A stretch of 50,137 nt of DNA from Halomonas daqiaonensis (GCF_900109725.1 NZ_FOBC01000026.1:1-50137); one strand, 5' to 3'; counted from the stretch's first letter, positions 8,502 to 16,017 are shown. Notes: generated by a model not told the origin, from the letters alone. A program made the numbers and translations.

Positions 8502-9158
8502 ATGAAACCGTCCTCACATCCTTCCACAGACCCGCTAGCCCAGATCTTTGCCTACAGGGCCATCGACCTCCGTGACCGTTTCCCCCAACCCCTGGAGAGC
8601 TTTCGCAAGGCACTGGAATGCCTGCAGAGCGAACGCTCCTACATGGCCGCGATGAGCGGCGAGATCATCGCATACCTGCGCGGTGGTAACTTCCTGACAG
8701 TCCCTGACGAGTTTTTCATACGCCGCAGCGGCGAGCTCGACGCCACTCTCGTACCTCCTGCAGAAAATGATCCGGTGTGCGCGAAAGTGCAGGCCTGGCT
8801 GAGGAAAACGCTCACGCGACGTGATGTAGATACCACCAAGGGTGTTCCCGCGGAAGAGCGACCTTACTCACTCGATCAGCTACTGGCACAGTGCAATCCT
8901 CAGGCTCCAAACCCTGATGAGCTAAAAGCCTGGCAGGACATGCCCGATGTTGGACGCGAAATCCTGGAGGCGCCTACCGAGACAGATATCTGGCAAGCCG
9001 CCGAGCGCTTGTTTGAAAGTCGAGAAGGCGCCGAACGTTGGATGACGAGCCCAGAAATTGCTCTCCGAGGCCGCACGCCGGCAGATGTTGTGGTTGAAGA
9101 CCCTCAACGCGTTTACGACCTTATCATGCGACTGGAGTATGGGGTGTTTAGGCGCTGA
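8502..9158 (+). CDS. Orphan antitoxin-like protein: MazE-type tail joined to MbcA/ParS toxin-binding domain
   Basis: A 218-residue protein. Residues about 164-217 match the toxin-binding domain of Xre/MbcA/ParS antitoxins (formerly DUF2384): WQAAERLFESREGAERWM, then ALRGRTPADVV and RLEYGVF. Just before it, residues about 120-155 (RPYSLDQLLAQCNPQAP, then WQDMPDVGREI) resemble the C-terminal toxin-binding tail of ChpS/MazE antitoxins. Residues 1-118 are mostly helical and not recognised; I see no clear helix-turn-helix. The known partners, a RES-domain toxin or MazF, are absent on either side, so it is an orphan. Codon use matches the host and the frame is intact. The Xre/ParS domain call is firm; the MazE-like call is moderate. 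Confidence 0.7.
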   Translation: MKPSSHPSTDPLAQIFAYRAIDLRDRFPQPLESFRKALECLQSERSYMAAMSGEIIAYLRGGNFLTVPDEFFIRRSGELDATLVPPAENDPVCAKVQAWLRKTLTRRDVDTTKGVPAEERPYSLDQLLAQCNPQAPNPDELKAWQDMPDVGREILEAPTETDIWQAAERLFESREGAERWMTSPEIALRGRTPADVVVEDPQRVYDLIMRLEYGVFRR

Positions 9159-9386
9159 AACCCCCAATGGCATCTGTAGAATGGTGTGGTTTTTCCTTTC
9201 TCTCAAGGTCTGATATGTCATGGTGTGGCGGGTAGATATGCAAATATCACTCTTTCGCGACTGGGTTTGATATCATTGTTGGCCATGTGTTTCGTGAAAG
9301 TAGTTTTCATAAAGATAGTGGTGTTGATAATAGGAAAAAAATCTTTACCTAATCTTGATGATTTTAGTGAGTATGAGATGGCTTTT
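9159..9386. other. AT-rich intergenic segment
   Basis: Clearly lower GC than its neighbours. A weak 82-codon frame with one hydrophobic stretch crosses into the repeat array but has no ribosome site or codon bias, and I do not call it a gene. Confidence 0.4.
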
Positions 9387-9716
9387 TTTGAGAATGAAAA
9401 TACGGTAATAGCGCGCTATGGGGTTCGAGGCTGAAGCAGGCGTTTTGAACCTGAAACGACCCATAATGAAAACTCAATAGTCCGGTATCTGAGAATTTCG
9501 AGGCTGAAAATAAGCCAATAGCGCGAAATGGGGTTCGATGTCGAAAGGAGCATTTCGAGGCTGAAACGGCGACCCCGATGCGACAAGGATAACGGCAGTG
9601 CCACATTTCGAGGCTGAAATTCAGCCAATAGCGCGGCAGGCGTTTCGAGGCTGAAACAGGCCCTTCGATGTCAAAACGCCGGTGGGGGCATGCAGGAGGG
9701 GGCGGTCGGCCACGAG
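9387..9716 (+). repeat. Three-unit tandem array, 110-bp period, each unit with three copies of a TTCGAGGCTGAA-type motif
   Basis: Motif TTCGAGGCTGAA or close variants begin at 9387, 9424, 9444, 9497, 9534, 9554, 9607, 9644 and 9664. The spacings are 37, 20, 53, 37, 20, 53, 37 and 20, an exact 110-bp period. AATAGCGCG occurs at 9407, 9517 and 9627, also 110 apart. Motif variants include TTCGATGTCGAA, which is nearly palindromic. All copies point the same way, and sequence between motifs is poorly conserved. Because 110 is not a multiple of three, this is not a coding repeat. It resembles an ordered set of protein-binding sites, such as iterons, transposase end sites or partition sites. Its function is unknown. 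Confidence 0.85.
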
Positions 9717-10011
9717 CGGCTCTGTGGCGGGCCTGGTGGGGCATTAGCGATAAGTCCCCCCCTTATCAGTAATGGTTATTTAAATCAAAAGTTTGGAATA
9801 TATTCATTACCAGCAACCCGGCTTCTTGCCGGGTTGTTGCGTATTGGGGGGGGCTGGCGTAGGGCTCTAACCCGAGACGCCGGTGGTCCTCAGGGGCTGG
9901 AAACGCGAGATCGACATCAGCGAACGCGCGCTAACTAGCTCGGTGAAGATAGAGGTTCACGGCTATCAGGGTTATGGGGGTTATTAAAATCTTGCTCTTG
10001 AGGATTGGTAG
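9717..10011. other. Intergenic region with two hairpins
   Basis: No gene seen. GATAAG / CTTATC with a C-rich loop lies at 9749-9767. A stronger stem, CAACCCGGC / GCCGGGTTG with loop TTCTT, lies at 9814-9836 and may be a terminator, although no long T-run follows. GGGTTAT repeats near 9969 and 9977 resemble half-sites of the operator at 10012. Confidence 0.5.
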
Positions 10012-10028
10012 GGGGTTACGATAACCCC
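10012..10028 (+). promoter_or_regulatory. Palindromic operator upstream of hicAB
   Basis: GGGGTTA-CGA-TAACCCC, a perfect 7-bp inverted repeat 25 bases before the hicA start. Two further GGGTTAT-type half-sites lie just upstream. This fits autoregulation by the ribbon-helix-helix domain of HicB. Confidence 0.65.
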
Positions 10029-10053
10029 AATATCAGATGGCAGGGAGCCGGAG

Positions 10054-10293
10054 GTGAAAAGCTGTGAACTGATCAAGGAACTGGAAGCGGATGGCTGGAC
10101 GCTGGATCGCATCAAGGGCAGCCATCACCACTTCCGGCACCCCACCAAGCCCGGCACCATCACGGTGCCTCACCCGAAAAAGGATCTGAAGAAGGGCTTG
10201 ATACAGGGGGCAGAAAGCAAGCCGGCCTCAAGTGAGGCCGGTCATCACCGGCGCGCCACAGGAGACACACATGCACTATCCCATCGCCATTGA
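10054..10293 (+). CDS. hicA: HicA-type toxin with frameshifted C-terminus
   Basis: The first 50 or so residues are a clear HicA mRNA interferase: LIKELEADGWTLDRIKGSHHHF holds the catalytic histidine (H24 region), followed by KPGTITVPHPKKDLKKGLI. HicA folds as a double-stranded-RNA-binding domain and cleaves mRNA. The expected ending, GRKQAGLK and stop at 10233-10235, is present but in another frame. One extra G in the run at 10206-10210 would restore it. As read, the protein gains a foreign tail that runs past the hicB start. Start is a GTG with GGGAG upstream. The toxin may be impaired, or the base may be an assembly error. Confidence 0.75.
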   Translation: MKSCELIKELEADGWTLDRIKGSHHHFRHPTKPGTITVPHPKKDLKKGLIQGAESKPASSEAGHHRRATGDTHALSHRH

Positions 10294-10684
10294 AGTGAGT
10301 GACGAACATCACGCCTATAGCGTGGCCGTCCCCGACCTGCCGGGCTGCTTCTCGACGGGCGACACCTTCGACGAGGCGATCGACAACGCTCGCGAGGCCA
10401 TCGAGGGCCACCTCGAGAGCCTGGCCGATCACGGCGACCCCATCCCTTCGGCCAGCGCCATTGAGCAGCACCTGGCGAACCCTGACTATGTTGGCTGGGT
10501 ATGGGCCGCGGTCGAGATCGACATGACCCCCTATCTGGGTAAAAGCCACAAGGTCAACGTCACCCTGCCGGACTTGCTCATCAAGCGCATCGACCGCGCC
10601 GTCGCGCGCCATGGCAAGTTCAAGAGCCGCTCCGGCTTCCTGGCCCGTGCGGCCCTGCATGAACTCGAGCGCTATGCGGGCTGA
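10271..10684 (+). CDS. hicB: HicB-type antitoxin
   Basis: A 137-residue antitoxin. The N-terminal half has the HicB partial RNase H-like fold with YSVAVPDLPGCFSTGDTFDEA and NAREAIEGHLESL. The C-terminal part (KVNVTLPDLLIKRIDRAV, then SRSGFLARAALHELERYAG) is a ribbon-helix-helix DNA-binding domain. It blocks HicA and should bind the GGGGTTA operator upstream. The ATG at 10271 follows AGGAGACACAC; upstream in-frame codons are not family-like. The gene looks complete and is followed by a terminator. Confidence 0.9.
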   Translation: MHYPIAIEVSDEHHAYSVAVPDLPGCFSTGDTFDEAIDNAREAIEGHLESLADHGDPIPSASAIEQHLANPDYVGWVWAAVEIDMTPYLGKSHKVNVTLPDLLIKRIDRAVARHGKFKSRSGFLARAALHELERYAG

Positions 10685-10702
10685 CACTCTAGCTTATCAC
10701 CC

Positions 10703-10731
10703 AAGCGCCCCGACCAATGGCCGGGGCGCTT
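10703..10731 (+). terminator. Terminator after hicAB
   Basis: Stem AAGCGCCCCG / CGGGGCGCTT, 10 bp and perfect, with a 9-base loop; followed by a weak T-rich stretch. Confidence 0.75.
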
Positions 10732-11049
10732 GCATTTACTCTGGAGCAAGCCGAAGGACGCCCCGGGGCTCTGCTACCCCGAGCCCCCTGGGATCGTGAT
10801 CCTCTCCCCCGTAATCCGGTCCGCACGACCGTGCCAGATGGCAACAAAGCCTCGCTGGCAGACCTGGCACTGGCAGGCAGCAATCTGCAAGTATACGGCG
10901 ATTAGGTGTAGGGGCCGAGGTTCGAAGGGCGCGGGAATAGGGCGATGGAGGCCTTGAGGATCAATCAGTGAATCAGCCAAGGCGAGGCGCTGGAATCACT
11001 CGTGCACTAGTGAGGGGGGACATCGCCAGGGAGCGGTATGCGGGCAATC
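10732..11049. other. No gene seen between hicAB and hipA
   Basis: High-GC spacer between two converging operons. Short frames on both strands lack ribosome sites and family resemblance. Confidence 0.5.
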
Positions 11050-12303
11050 TCACGCTTCGGTGTACCCTTCCAGCGCAAACGGGTTCAGAAACTGCCTGCT
11101 CCACAGGAAGTCACGGTCGACTGGGGTAAGGTCGGCCTCATCGCATACAGCATCCCAGTGATCACGGATCGTGGCGAGCTGGTGGTCGATGATCTCCCGG
11201 GCGTGGGCGTGGCTTAGTCCAAGCTGATCCGCGGCTGCCAGACAATGAACGAGCTGGCTCCTGCGTTCCAGGCCATACAGCAGCATGGCCTGGGTGGCTT
11301 CGCCACCGGTTCGTGACTGTGGGCAAATGTCATAGGCCGGCGTCAGTCGATAGCTCACGCCATCCCACAAGGCAGCATGGTTGCGTGCATGGTCGTCGGT
11401 GTTGCCGCAAAGCACGTTGAAGACGATGCGGCCAAACAGCTCGCGCAGTGTTTGTCCTGGCTGGTCGAACTCGGCTCGTATTCGATGGGCCAGATCCTCG
11501 TAGCTGGCATAGCGCGCCGTCATCTCATCCAGACCGAGCAGTGTGAGTGCCGAGAGCACGATTTTCCTGCACCAACCGTCAGCGGCCCGCACCCTGTCGA
11601 AGCGCTCCACCAGCAGGACGTCCTTGCCCAGTGAGCGAGCCATCTCGACGGGAGCGACGTCGAGTCCCGTCAGCCTGGCGAGCCGCATGGCGACGAACTC
11701 CGCCTTCACTACGCTGTAGAGATCGGTGCTGGAGGAAAATTTTGCTACCAGCTTGCGATCTCGGTCGTCCAGCAGCGCTTTGGGACGGGCGCCGCCGATG
11801 CTGCTGCCGTGTTGAATGGCCTGGTCCAGGGCAGGGGGGAGTGGCTCCCCTGCTTCCACATACGCCGATGCTTCCTGCAATTCCGCCAGGGTCGCGTCCT
11901 GGTACTCACGGGCCCGGTAGTCGGTGGGAGAGAGTTGGAAATCAAGCGCACCAATCCTGTCCGACCCGGATTCCAGTAGGTAGACCAGCTCGTTGAAATC
12001 GACTTCACCAGCAGCTTCGCCCTTGTTACCCGTCAGTCGGTTGATGATGACGCGGCGTCCCCACGCATCGGGGGAAGCGTCACGCAGGCAGGAGGGCAGT
12101 GCGCCATCTATCTGCTCATGGCTCCCGGGCCGAAGGGGAAGCTCACTTGGGTAGAGGCTGATCGCGTCTTGACGCGCTAGATAGCGGCGACCATAGGTAA
12201 ATCGGTACCGGCCTTGGTCATCACTCTCGACTAGACCGGCCACCACGGGTGATGTCTGGCCGGGCAGCCAGACCCAGACATAGGCGCGCCGGCTAGAAGT
12301 CAT
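11050..12303 (-). CDS. hipA: HipA-family serine/threonine kinase toxin
   Basis: A 417-residue HipA-type kinase, normal length for the family. Landmarks: SIGGARPKAL (168-177, glycine-rich loop), VAKFS with the ATP-binding lysine near 188, NTDDHARNH (301-309, catalytic loop), and PAYDIC (323-328, the metal-binding aspartate). In Escherichia coli HipA phosphorylates glutamyl-tRNA synthetase and slows growth; the target here is unknown. The start overlaps the end of hipB by 11 bp, giving translational coupling. All recognisable catalytic motifs are intact, so this toxin is expected to be active. Confidence 0.92.
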   Translation of the reverse strand: MTSSRRAYVWVWLPGQTSPVVAGLVESDDQGRYRFTYGRRYLARQDAISLYPSELPLRPGSHEQIDGALPSCLRDASPDAWGRRVIINRLTGNKGEAAGEVDFNELVYLLESGSDRIGALDFQLSPTDYRAREYQDATLAELQEASAYVEAGEPLPPALDQAIQHGSSIGGARPKALLDDRDRKLVAKFSSSTDLYSVVKAEFVAMRLARLTGLDVAPVEMARSLGKDVLLVERFDRVRAADGWCRKIVLSALTLLGLDEMTARYASYEDLAHRIRAEFDQPGQTLRELFGRIVFNVLCGNTDDHARNHAALWDGVSYRLTPAYDICPQSRTGGEATQAMLLYGLERRSQLVHCLAAADQLGLSHAHAREIIDHQLATIRDHWDAVCDEADLTPVDRDFLWSRQFLNPFALEGYTEA

Positions 12304-12631
12304 CGTCTATGGGATCTTGTGGCTGACGGCGAGCGCGCTTGGGGAGCAGCGTAAGCCGTTCCCGCTGGGTAGCATGCTCGCGTTTCAGCGTGTCTAGGTT
12401 ATCGGTGAACAGCGATACGCCAACCAGCGCCGCCGCCTCGAAATAGGTGCCGATGGCCACACGGGGAGAGCCCTTGGCAACCTGGCGGAGTGTCACTATG
12501 CCGACGCCGACGCGGTCGGCGAGCTCGTCTCGGGTCCACCCCTTGCGAAGCCGCCCCTCCTCGATCAGCCCGGCGAACAGGCTAAGTGAAAAGGAAGCTT
12601 TGGGGCTTAGGGTGACGTGTCTTGTTTTCAT
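12293..12631 (-). CDS. hipB: HipB-type antitoxin, XRE helix-turn-helix
   Basis: A 112-residue antitoxin. The start at 12631 is chosen because the helix-turn-helix region (LIEEGRLRKGWTRDELADRV, then GIVTLRQVAKGSPRVAI) lies at the usual distance from the N-terminus; a longer frame upstream runs through the operator and is unlike the family. The C-terminal tail is basic then acidic (RARRQPQDPIDDDF). It pairs with the downstream hipA and should repress the shared promoter through the palindrome at 12664-12679. Confidence 0.85.
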   Translation of the reverse strand: MKTRHVTLSPKASFSLSLFAGLIEEGRLRKGWTRDELADRVGVGIVTLRQVAKGSPRVAIGTYFEAAALVGVSLFTDNLDTLKREHATQRERLTLLPKRARRQPQDPIDDDF

Positions 12632-12663
12632 GCCGATAGTATGGCATCGCTTAAGCTTTTTAT

Positions 12664-12679
12664 CGACACTATAATGTCG
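12664..12679 (-). promoter_or_regulatory. Probable HipB operator and promoter
   Basis: CGACACTATAATGTCG is a near-palindrome with arms CGACA / TGTCG, about 30 bases before the hipB start. On the minus strand its centre reads TATAGT, a possible -10 element, so binding would block RNA polymerase. Confidence 0.6.
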
Positions 12680-12696
12680 TTTTCTTTGCGCATGCT

Positions 12697-13046
12697 GAGC
12701 GGTGCCGAGCAGAACATGGAGCGGTTTAGGAGCGCCCCAGCAGCTATCTGGCGACACCGTCGGCGCTCGAGCGCAAGGCCACGGTGGTAGTGCTGGCATG
12801 GTTGTTGATTAGCGAGTGGGGGGGCGGCACGAGATCTGGCGGAGCGGGAAGGTGTGGTCGGCTGGTAGTTCGGGAATAACTCGCTCTGGGCACTGTTCTA
12901 CTGCGCGTCGCTGTCGCTGCCAGGCGGGCCAATAAAGGAGGTTGGCACGGCAGCCCAGGTTGTGTGGTGGCAGCTGGCCAAGGATGGCATGGGCCGTTGG
13001 GAGTGGCGGCTGACTGGCCGGCCGAGGCCGAAGACGGCGAGTTGGG
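12697..13046 (+). pseudogene. Decayed partial copy of the large gene at 14073-15851
   Basis: This stretch aligns almost end to end with 15190-15531 in the same orientation, with many substitutions and small indels. Shared blocks include GCCGAAGACGGCGAG, CTGGCGGAGCGGGA and GGGCACTGTTCT. No reading frame remains. It corresponds to residues about 373-487 of the downstream 592-residue protein. It sits between hipBA and the second higBA, so the two copies flank the second higBA locus as diverged direct repeats. Confidence 0.85.
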
Positions 13047-13107
13047 GGGATGGCGGCAACAGTGCCATCTCGGGGTCGGGGCCGCCTTGCCCGATGATGG
13101 CACATGT

Positions 13108-13131
13108 GGGATGAAAACAAAGTTTCATCCC
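13108..13131. promoter_or_regulatory. Perfect palindrome plus extra half-site
   Basis: GGGATGAAA-N6-TTTCATCCC, 9-bp perfect arms. A further half-site TTCATCCCC lies at 13144-13152. It is downstream of the second higA gene and could be a hairpin terminator, an operator or a recombination site. No T-run follows on the minus strand. Confidence 0.6.
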
Positions 13132-13185
13132 TAGAAATAAAGATTCATCCCCACAAGCTCAGCACTGATCTGCTTCTGAATACTT

Positions 13186-13491
13186 TCAGGCCACACTCAG
13201 TGAAGGCACCGCACTGACGTCTACTTCGCGTTCGGCATGCCAGGCGTCGTGAGCCGCCTGGAGACGCAGCCATAGGCTGGGACCGTTGCCGAATAGCTTG
13301 CCAAGACGTGCAGCCATTTCTGGCGATACTGGCTTACGCGCGGCCAGGATGGCGTGCAGCTGCTGGCGTGAGATGCCCAGCATCCTCGCGATGGCACTCT
13401 TGCTGAAGTCCAAATCCTCCAGCATGTCTTCGATCACCTCTCCGGGGTGCGGCGGGCAATGGTTGGGGTTCTGCTTTGCGGTAATAGCCAT
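13186..13491 (-). CDS. higA: HigA-family addiction-module antitoxin
   Basis: A 101-residue XRE-family antitoxin. HPGEVIEDMLEDLDFSKSAI, then ARMLGISRQQLHAILAARK and SPEMAARLGKLFGNGPSLWL form the classic HigA (VapI-type) helix-turn-helix domain. The first approximately 10 residues are variable. It lies 16 bases downstream of a truncated HigB-type toxin in the usual toxin-first order. The antitoxin is complete, so it may act only as a DNA-binding regulator now. A different subfamily from the HigA at 8000-8380. Confidence 0.9.
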   Translation of the reverse strand: MAITAKQNPNHCPPHPGEVIEDMLEDLDFSKSAIARMLGISRQQLHAILAARKPVSPEMAARLGKLFGNGPSLWLRLQAAHDAWHAEREVDVSAVPSLSVA

Positions 13492-13507
13492 AGTGGTTCC
13501 ACCTCAC

Positions 13508-13711
13508 TCAGTGGTATTGCTCAAAATCAACCTGATAGGCGTTGCCTCCCTCGAATTCAAAGGTGAGGCACCATGGGCCGTTCACATGCACGGTGTAACG
13601 TTTGGGGTTGAAGCCTTGCAAGCCGTGGAAGTTATAGCCCGGTAAGTTGATGTCCTCAACGCTTGCGGCCTCGTTGATCACGGCCAACCGGATCAGGATG
13701 CGCCTATGCAT
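13508..13711 (-). pseudogene. higB: HigB-family toxin missing its N-terminus
   Basis: Sixty-seven residues match the C-terminal two thirds of the RelE-like HigB toxins (usual length about 92): RRILIRLAVINEAASVEDI, then GLQGFNPKRYTVHVN and CLTFEFEGGNAYQVDFEQYH. The expected N-terminal 25 or so residues (the family start resembling MIKSFKHKGL) are not visible in frame; reading upstream of the ATG gives unrelated sequence and then a stop. The N-terminus includes part of the toxin fold, so activity is doubtful. It could instead be a short variant starting at 13711. Confidence 0.7.
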
Positions 13712-13793
13712 ACGCTTGTCGATCTTGGATTCAGGAATTTCTGTCCTTGATATTTCGGGTGTTTATTAACCACGCCTTCCCGTGTCTGCGCCG

Positions 13794-13804
13794 CCCCCCC
13801 CCCC
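13794..13804 (+). repeat. Poly-C tract of 11
   Basis: Eleven consecutive C residues in the intergenic space upstream of the truncated higB and the large helical-protein gene. Tracts of this length slip easily; no coding frame crosses it. Confidence 0.9.
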
Positions 13805-13896
13805 AATATGCCCTCCCTGACGCTCTCCCGCGACAGACCGTCCTGCTTGTTGCCCGTGTGACGCCGCTGATCTTAACCTCGCCGTTGGATTCGCGA

Positions 13897-14035
13897 GGAT
13901 ATCGATGTGAATCAATCCGAGCGTATGCGCATAGGGCTGCAGCAGAGTGCCGGGGTATCGATGGCAGATCCGCTTGGCTATCCGCAGCAGAAGGGTGCCT
14001 GGGCGATCGCATCTTCATCTTCAGCACCGCAGAGT
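13897..14035 (-). pseudogene. Relic of a large tyrosine recombinase C-terminus
   Basis: Read on the minus strand, this gives LCGAEDEDAIAQ, a frame break, then IAKRICHRYPGTLLQPYAH and TLGLIH. The recombinase at 1034-3634 has LCGAEGDDAIERG, LAKLIGHRHVNTLLHTYTH and SLGMIH at its end. The tyrosine position is kept, but a frameshift and in-frame stop separate the two blocks. Similarity ends at the GLIH motif and just before LCGAE. This is debris of a second, diverged copy of the element. Confidence 0.8.
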
Positions 14036-14072
14036 TCTTGTGGATTTCCCCACCGAGATAGGAGTTTCTTGC

Positions 14073-15851
14073 ATGCCTCCCCTGAGCCAATCGATTCTGC
14101 ATCGAGATTTGGAGACGTTGCTGGAGGGATGTACCGCCGGTGAGTTGATGCAGCTGATCATCGACCTCGGAGATGAGGAACACCCGCGCAATCGCCGACC
14201 GTTCCTGGAACGTATTCGACGACATCGGTGCTCTGTCGATACCGCTCCCACCGAGCTCTCGGCTGAGGACGGGCTACAGACCCAAATCGATAGCCTGGCA
14301 ATGGAGGTCGCGGCCATCGCCGAAGCGGAGGACGCTGGCTGGTATGACGAGGAGGATGGCCTCGGCCCTTTTGCTGAGTTGCTGCCAAGCGTCCATGACC
14401 TGTTGGATCGGGTTAGACACTTGTTGGTGCAGGGCAGGGCGGTATCGGCGCAGCACGCCTATGAACGCATCTGGTCGATCCTCGAGGTGGAAGACGACGT
14501 CGGACGTCGGCCCAGCCTGGAAGAGGCCGATCTGGACTTGGCCAGGGAGCACGCCGCTCGTTACCTACGTGCGGTGTTCTTGGCCTGCGAACCAGGCGAG
14601 CGGCCGGACGCCATGCTGTGCGCCGCTGCGCGTGTCCGCTTTTCAGGGATCACGGCCAGGCCGGCCACGCTCTACCTCGCCCTGCAAGAGATCGATGAGG
14701 TAGAGGTGACACCCATGCCTGACTGGGACGCTTTTCTGGATGCGCTGATCGCGGCACTGGCCGAGCCACAAGATATCCTACAGGACATGTGGCTTCGCGA
14801 GGCGCTTAAGCAGCGACAGGGGGTGGCCGGCATGGCCGCGCTGGCGCGTTGTGAGGGTGGTGGCTCCCCCGAGGCTTGGCTCGACTGGGTTCGCGAGGCC
14901 GTGCAGCAGGGTGACACGAACGAGGCGGTCGCGGCCTGGCAGGAGGCGCAGGGGCATTTTCCTCGCCGGGCCGAAATCTGGGGACGATTAGCCGACCTGA
15001 TTCTGCCCGGCGACGGCGCCTTGGATGCCGAGCGGCGGGCCGACATCGCCTTCGAGGCGCTGGTGGCAAAGCCCACTCCTCAGCGCCTGCTGACCCTTTG
15101 GGCGGCGGTGCCCGATGACAAGAAGCGCAAGGCTTGCCTGCTCGAGGCGGCCTGGTGTCTTCAAGAAACGCCGCCCGAGCAGACCACGGAGCGGTGTCGG
15201 GTGACCCTGGAGCGCCCCGGCAGCCATCTGGCGACCCCCTCGACATTCGAGCGGAGGGCCTCGGTGGCCGTGCTGGCCTGGCTGCTGATCGGTGAGTGGC
15301 AGCCGGCGCGAGACCTGGCGGAGCGGGACGCCGTGGTGGGCTGGTCATTCGGTGACAACGCGCTCCGGGCACTGTTCTGCTGCGTACCGCTGGCGCTGGC
15401 TGGCGGGCCGGTACGGGAGGCGGGCGCGGCAACCCAGGTCATGTGGCGGCAGCTGGCCCAGGATGGCATGGGGTCGTTGGGGGTGGCGGCTGACTGGCCG
15501 GCTGAGGCCGAAGACGGCGAGTCGTTGGGACAGGTGGCCGAGGCTAGCGTGTCCGCTCGGCTGGGCGATGCCCTGGTTCAGGCCAGCCAGTGTCATCCTT
15601 TGCCTCCCTCTGACGCCATGACCTGGCTGCAGTGGTGCTTCGATACCGCCCGGGCGCGCTGTCATGCCATCGTCTCGCCACGACACCGCAAGGCCTATGA
15701 CAGGGCAGCATGTGCCGTGATGGCGAGCGTCGAGACCGCCATGGCGATGGGACATGCGAACACCGGGCGTCAGTTCCTCCGTGAGATCCGTTCTCGCTAC
15801 CCCCGGAATACTGCCTTCCAGCGTGCGCTCGACGAGTACGGCAGCCGTTGA
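14073..15851 (+). CDS. Large helical protein of unknown function
   Basis: A 592-residue soluble protein, mostly alpha-helical, acidic, and rich in Ala, Leu and Trp. I do not recognise a family with confidence; its repeated helical pairs (for example RHLLVQGRAVSAQHAYERIW and VREAVQQGDTNEAVAAWQEA) suggest TPR-like repeats between about residues 120 and 400. No catalytic motif, signal peptide or membrane segment is visible. The ATG at 14073 has AGGAG eight bases upstream; a longer in-frame start at 13947 would run through the recombinase relic. A decayed copy of its middle lies at 12697-13046, so the gene has been duplicated within the island. It could be a partner of a missing SWIM or nuclease component, but nothing here proves that. 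Confidence 0.7.
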   Translation: MPPLSQSILHRDLETLLEGCTAGELMQLIIDLGDEEHPRNRRPFLERIRRHRCSVDTAPTELSAEDGLQTQIDSLAMEVAAIAEAEDAGWYDEEDGLGPFAELLPSVHDLLDRVRHLLVQGRAVSAQHAYERIWSILEVEDDVGRRPSLEEADLDLAREHAARYLRAVFLACEPGERPDAMLCAAARVRFSGITARPATLYLALQEIDEVEVTPMPDWDAFLDALIAALAEPQDILQDMWLREALKQRQGVAGMAALARCEGGGSPEAWLDWVREAVQQGDTNEAVAAWQEAQGHFPRRAEIWGRLADLILPGDGALDAERRADIAFEALVAKPTPQRLLTLWAAVPDDKKRKACLLEAAWCLQETPPEQTTERCRVTLERPGSHLATPSTFERRASVAVLAWLLIGEWQPARDLAERDAVVGWSFGDNALRALFCCVPLALAGGPVREAGAATQVMWRQLAQDGMGSLGVAADWPAEAEDGESLGQVAEASVSARLGDALVQASQCHPLPPSDAMTWLQWCFDTARARCHAIVSPRHRKAYDRAACAVMASVETAMAMGHANTGRQFLREIRSRYPRNTAFQRALDEYGSR

Positions 15852-15972
15852 GCACTTGGCTGTGGGTAGCAGCGTGGCTACAGTCCCCATGCAGGCGGGC
15901 GGATAGGAAAACGGTTCTCCTGCCTACCTTGGAGTCCCGGGTCAAGCGGGTCCCTACAGCTACCCTTCAACC

Positions 15973-16017
15973 GAGGCCTTCGAGGCCTTCGAGGCCTTCG
16001 GGGCCTTCGAGGCCTTG
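15973..16017 (+). repeat. Five tandem copies of GAGGCCTTC
   Basis: Five 9-base units, the fourth GGGGCCTTC and the fifth GAGGCCTTG. Intergenic, between the helical-protein gene and the O-antigen-ligase-like gene. It could expand or contract by slippage. Confidence 0.85.

Noticed and set aside
9186..9434. An 82-residue protein with a hydrophobic segment
   Set aside because: It has no ribosome site, AT-driven hydrophobicity, and it runs into the repeat array.
9387..9716. CRISPR array
   Set aside because: Motifs are only 12 bases, have three alternating spacings and vary in sequence; there are no uniform repeats with equal spacers and no cas genes nearby.
9364..9744. Minus-strand gene with repeated FSLE and FSAS segments
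   Set aside because: The repetition comes from the DNA motif array, whose 110-bp period is not a multiple of three; no ribosome site or codon bias.
13907..14143. A 78-residue plus-strand protein
   Set aside because: The DNA is explained on the other strand as a recombinase C-terminal relic.
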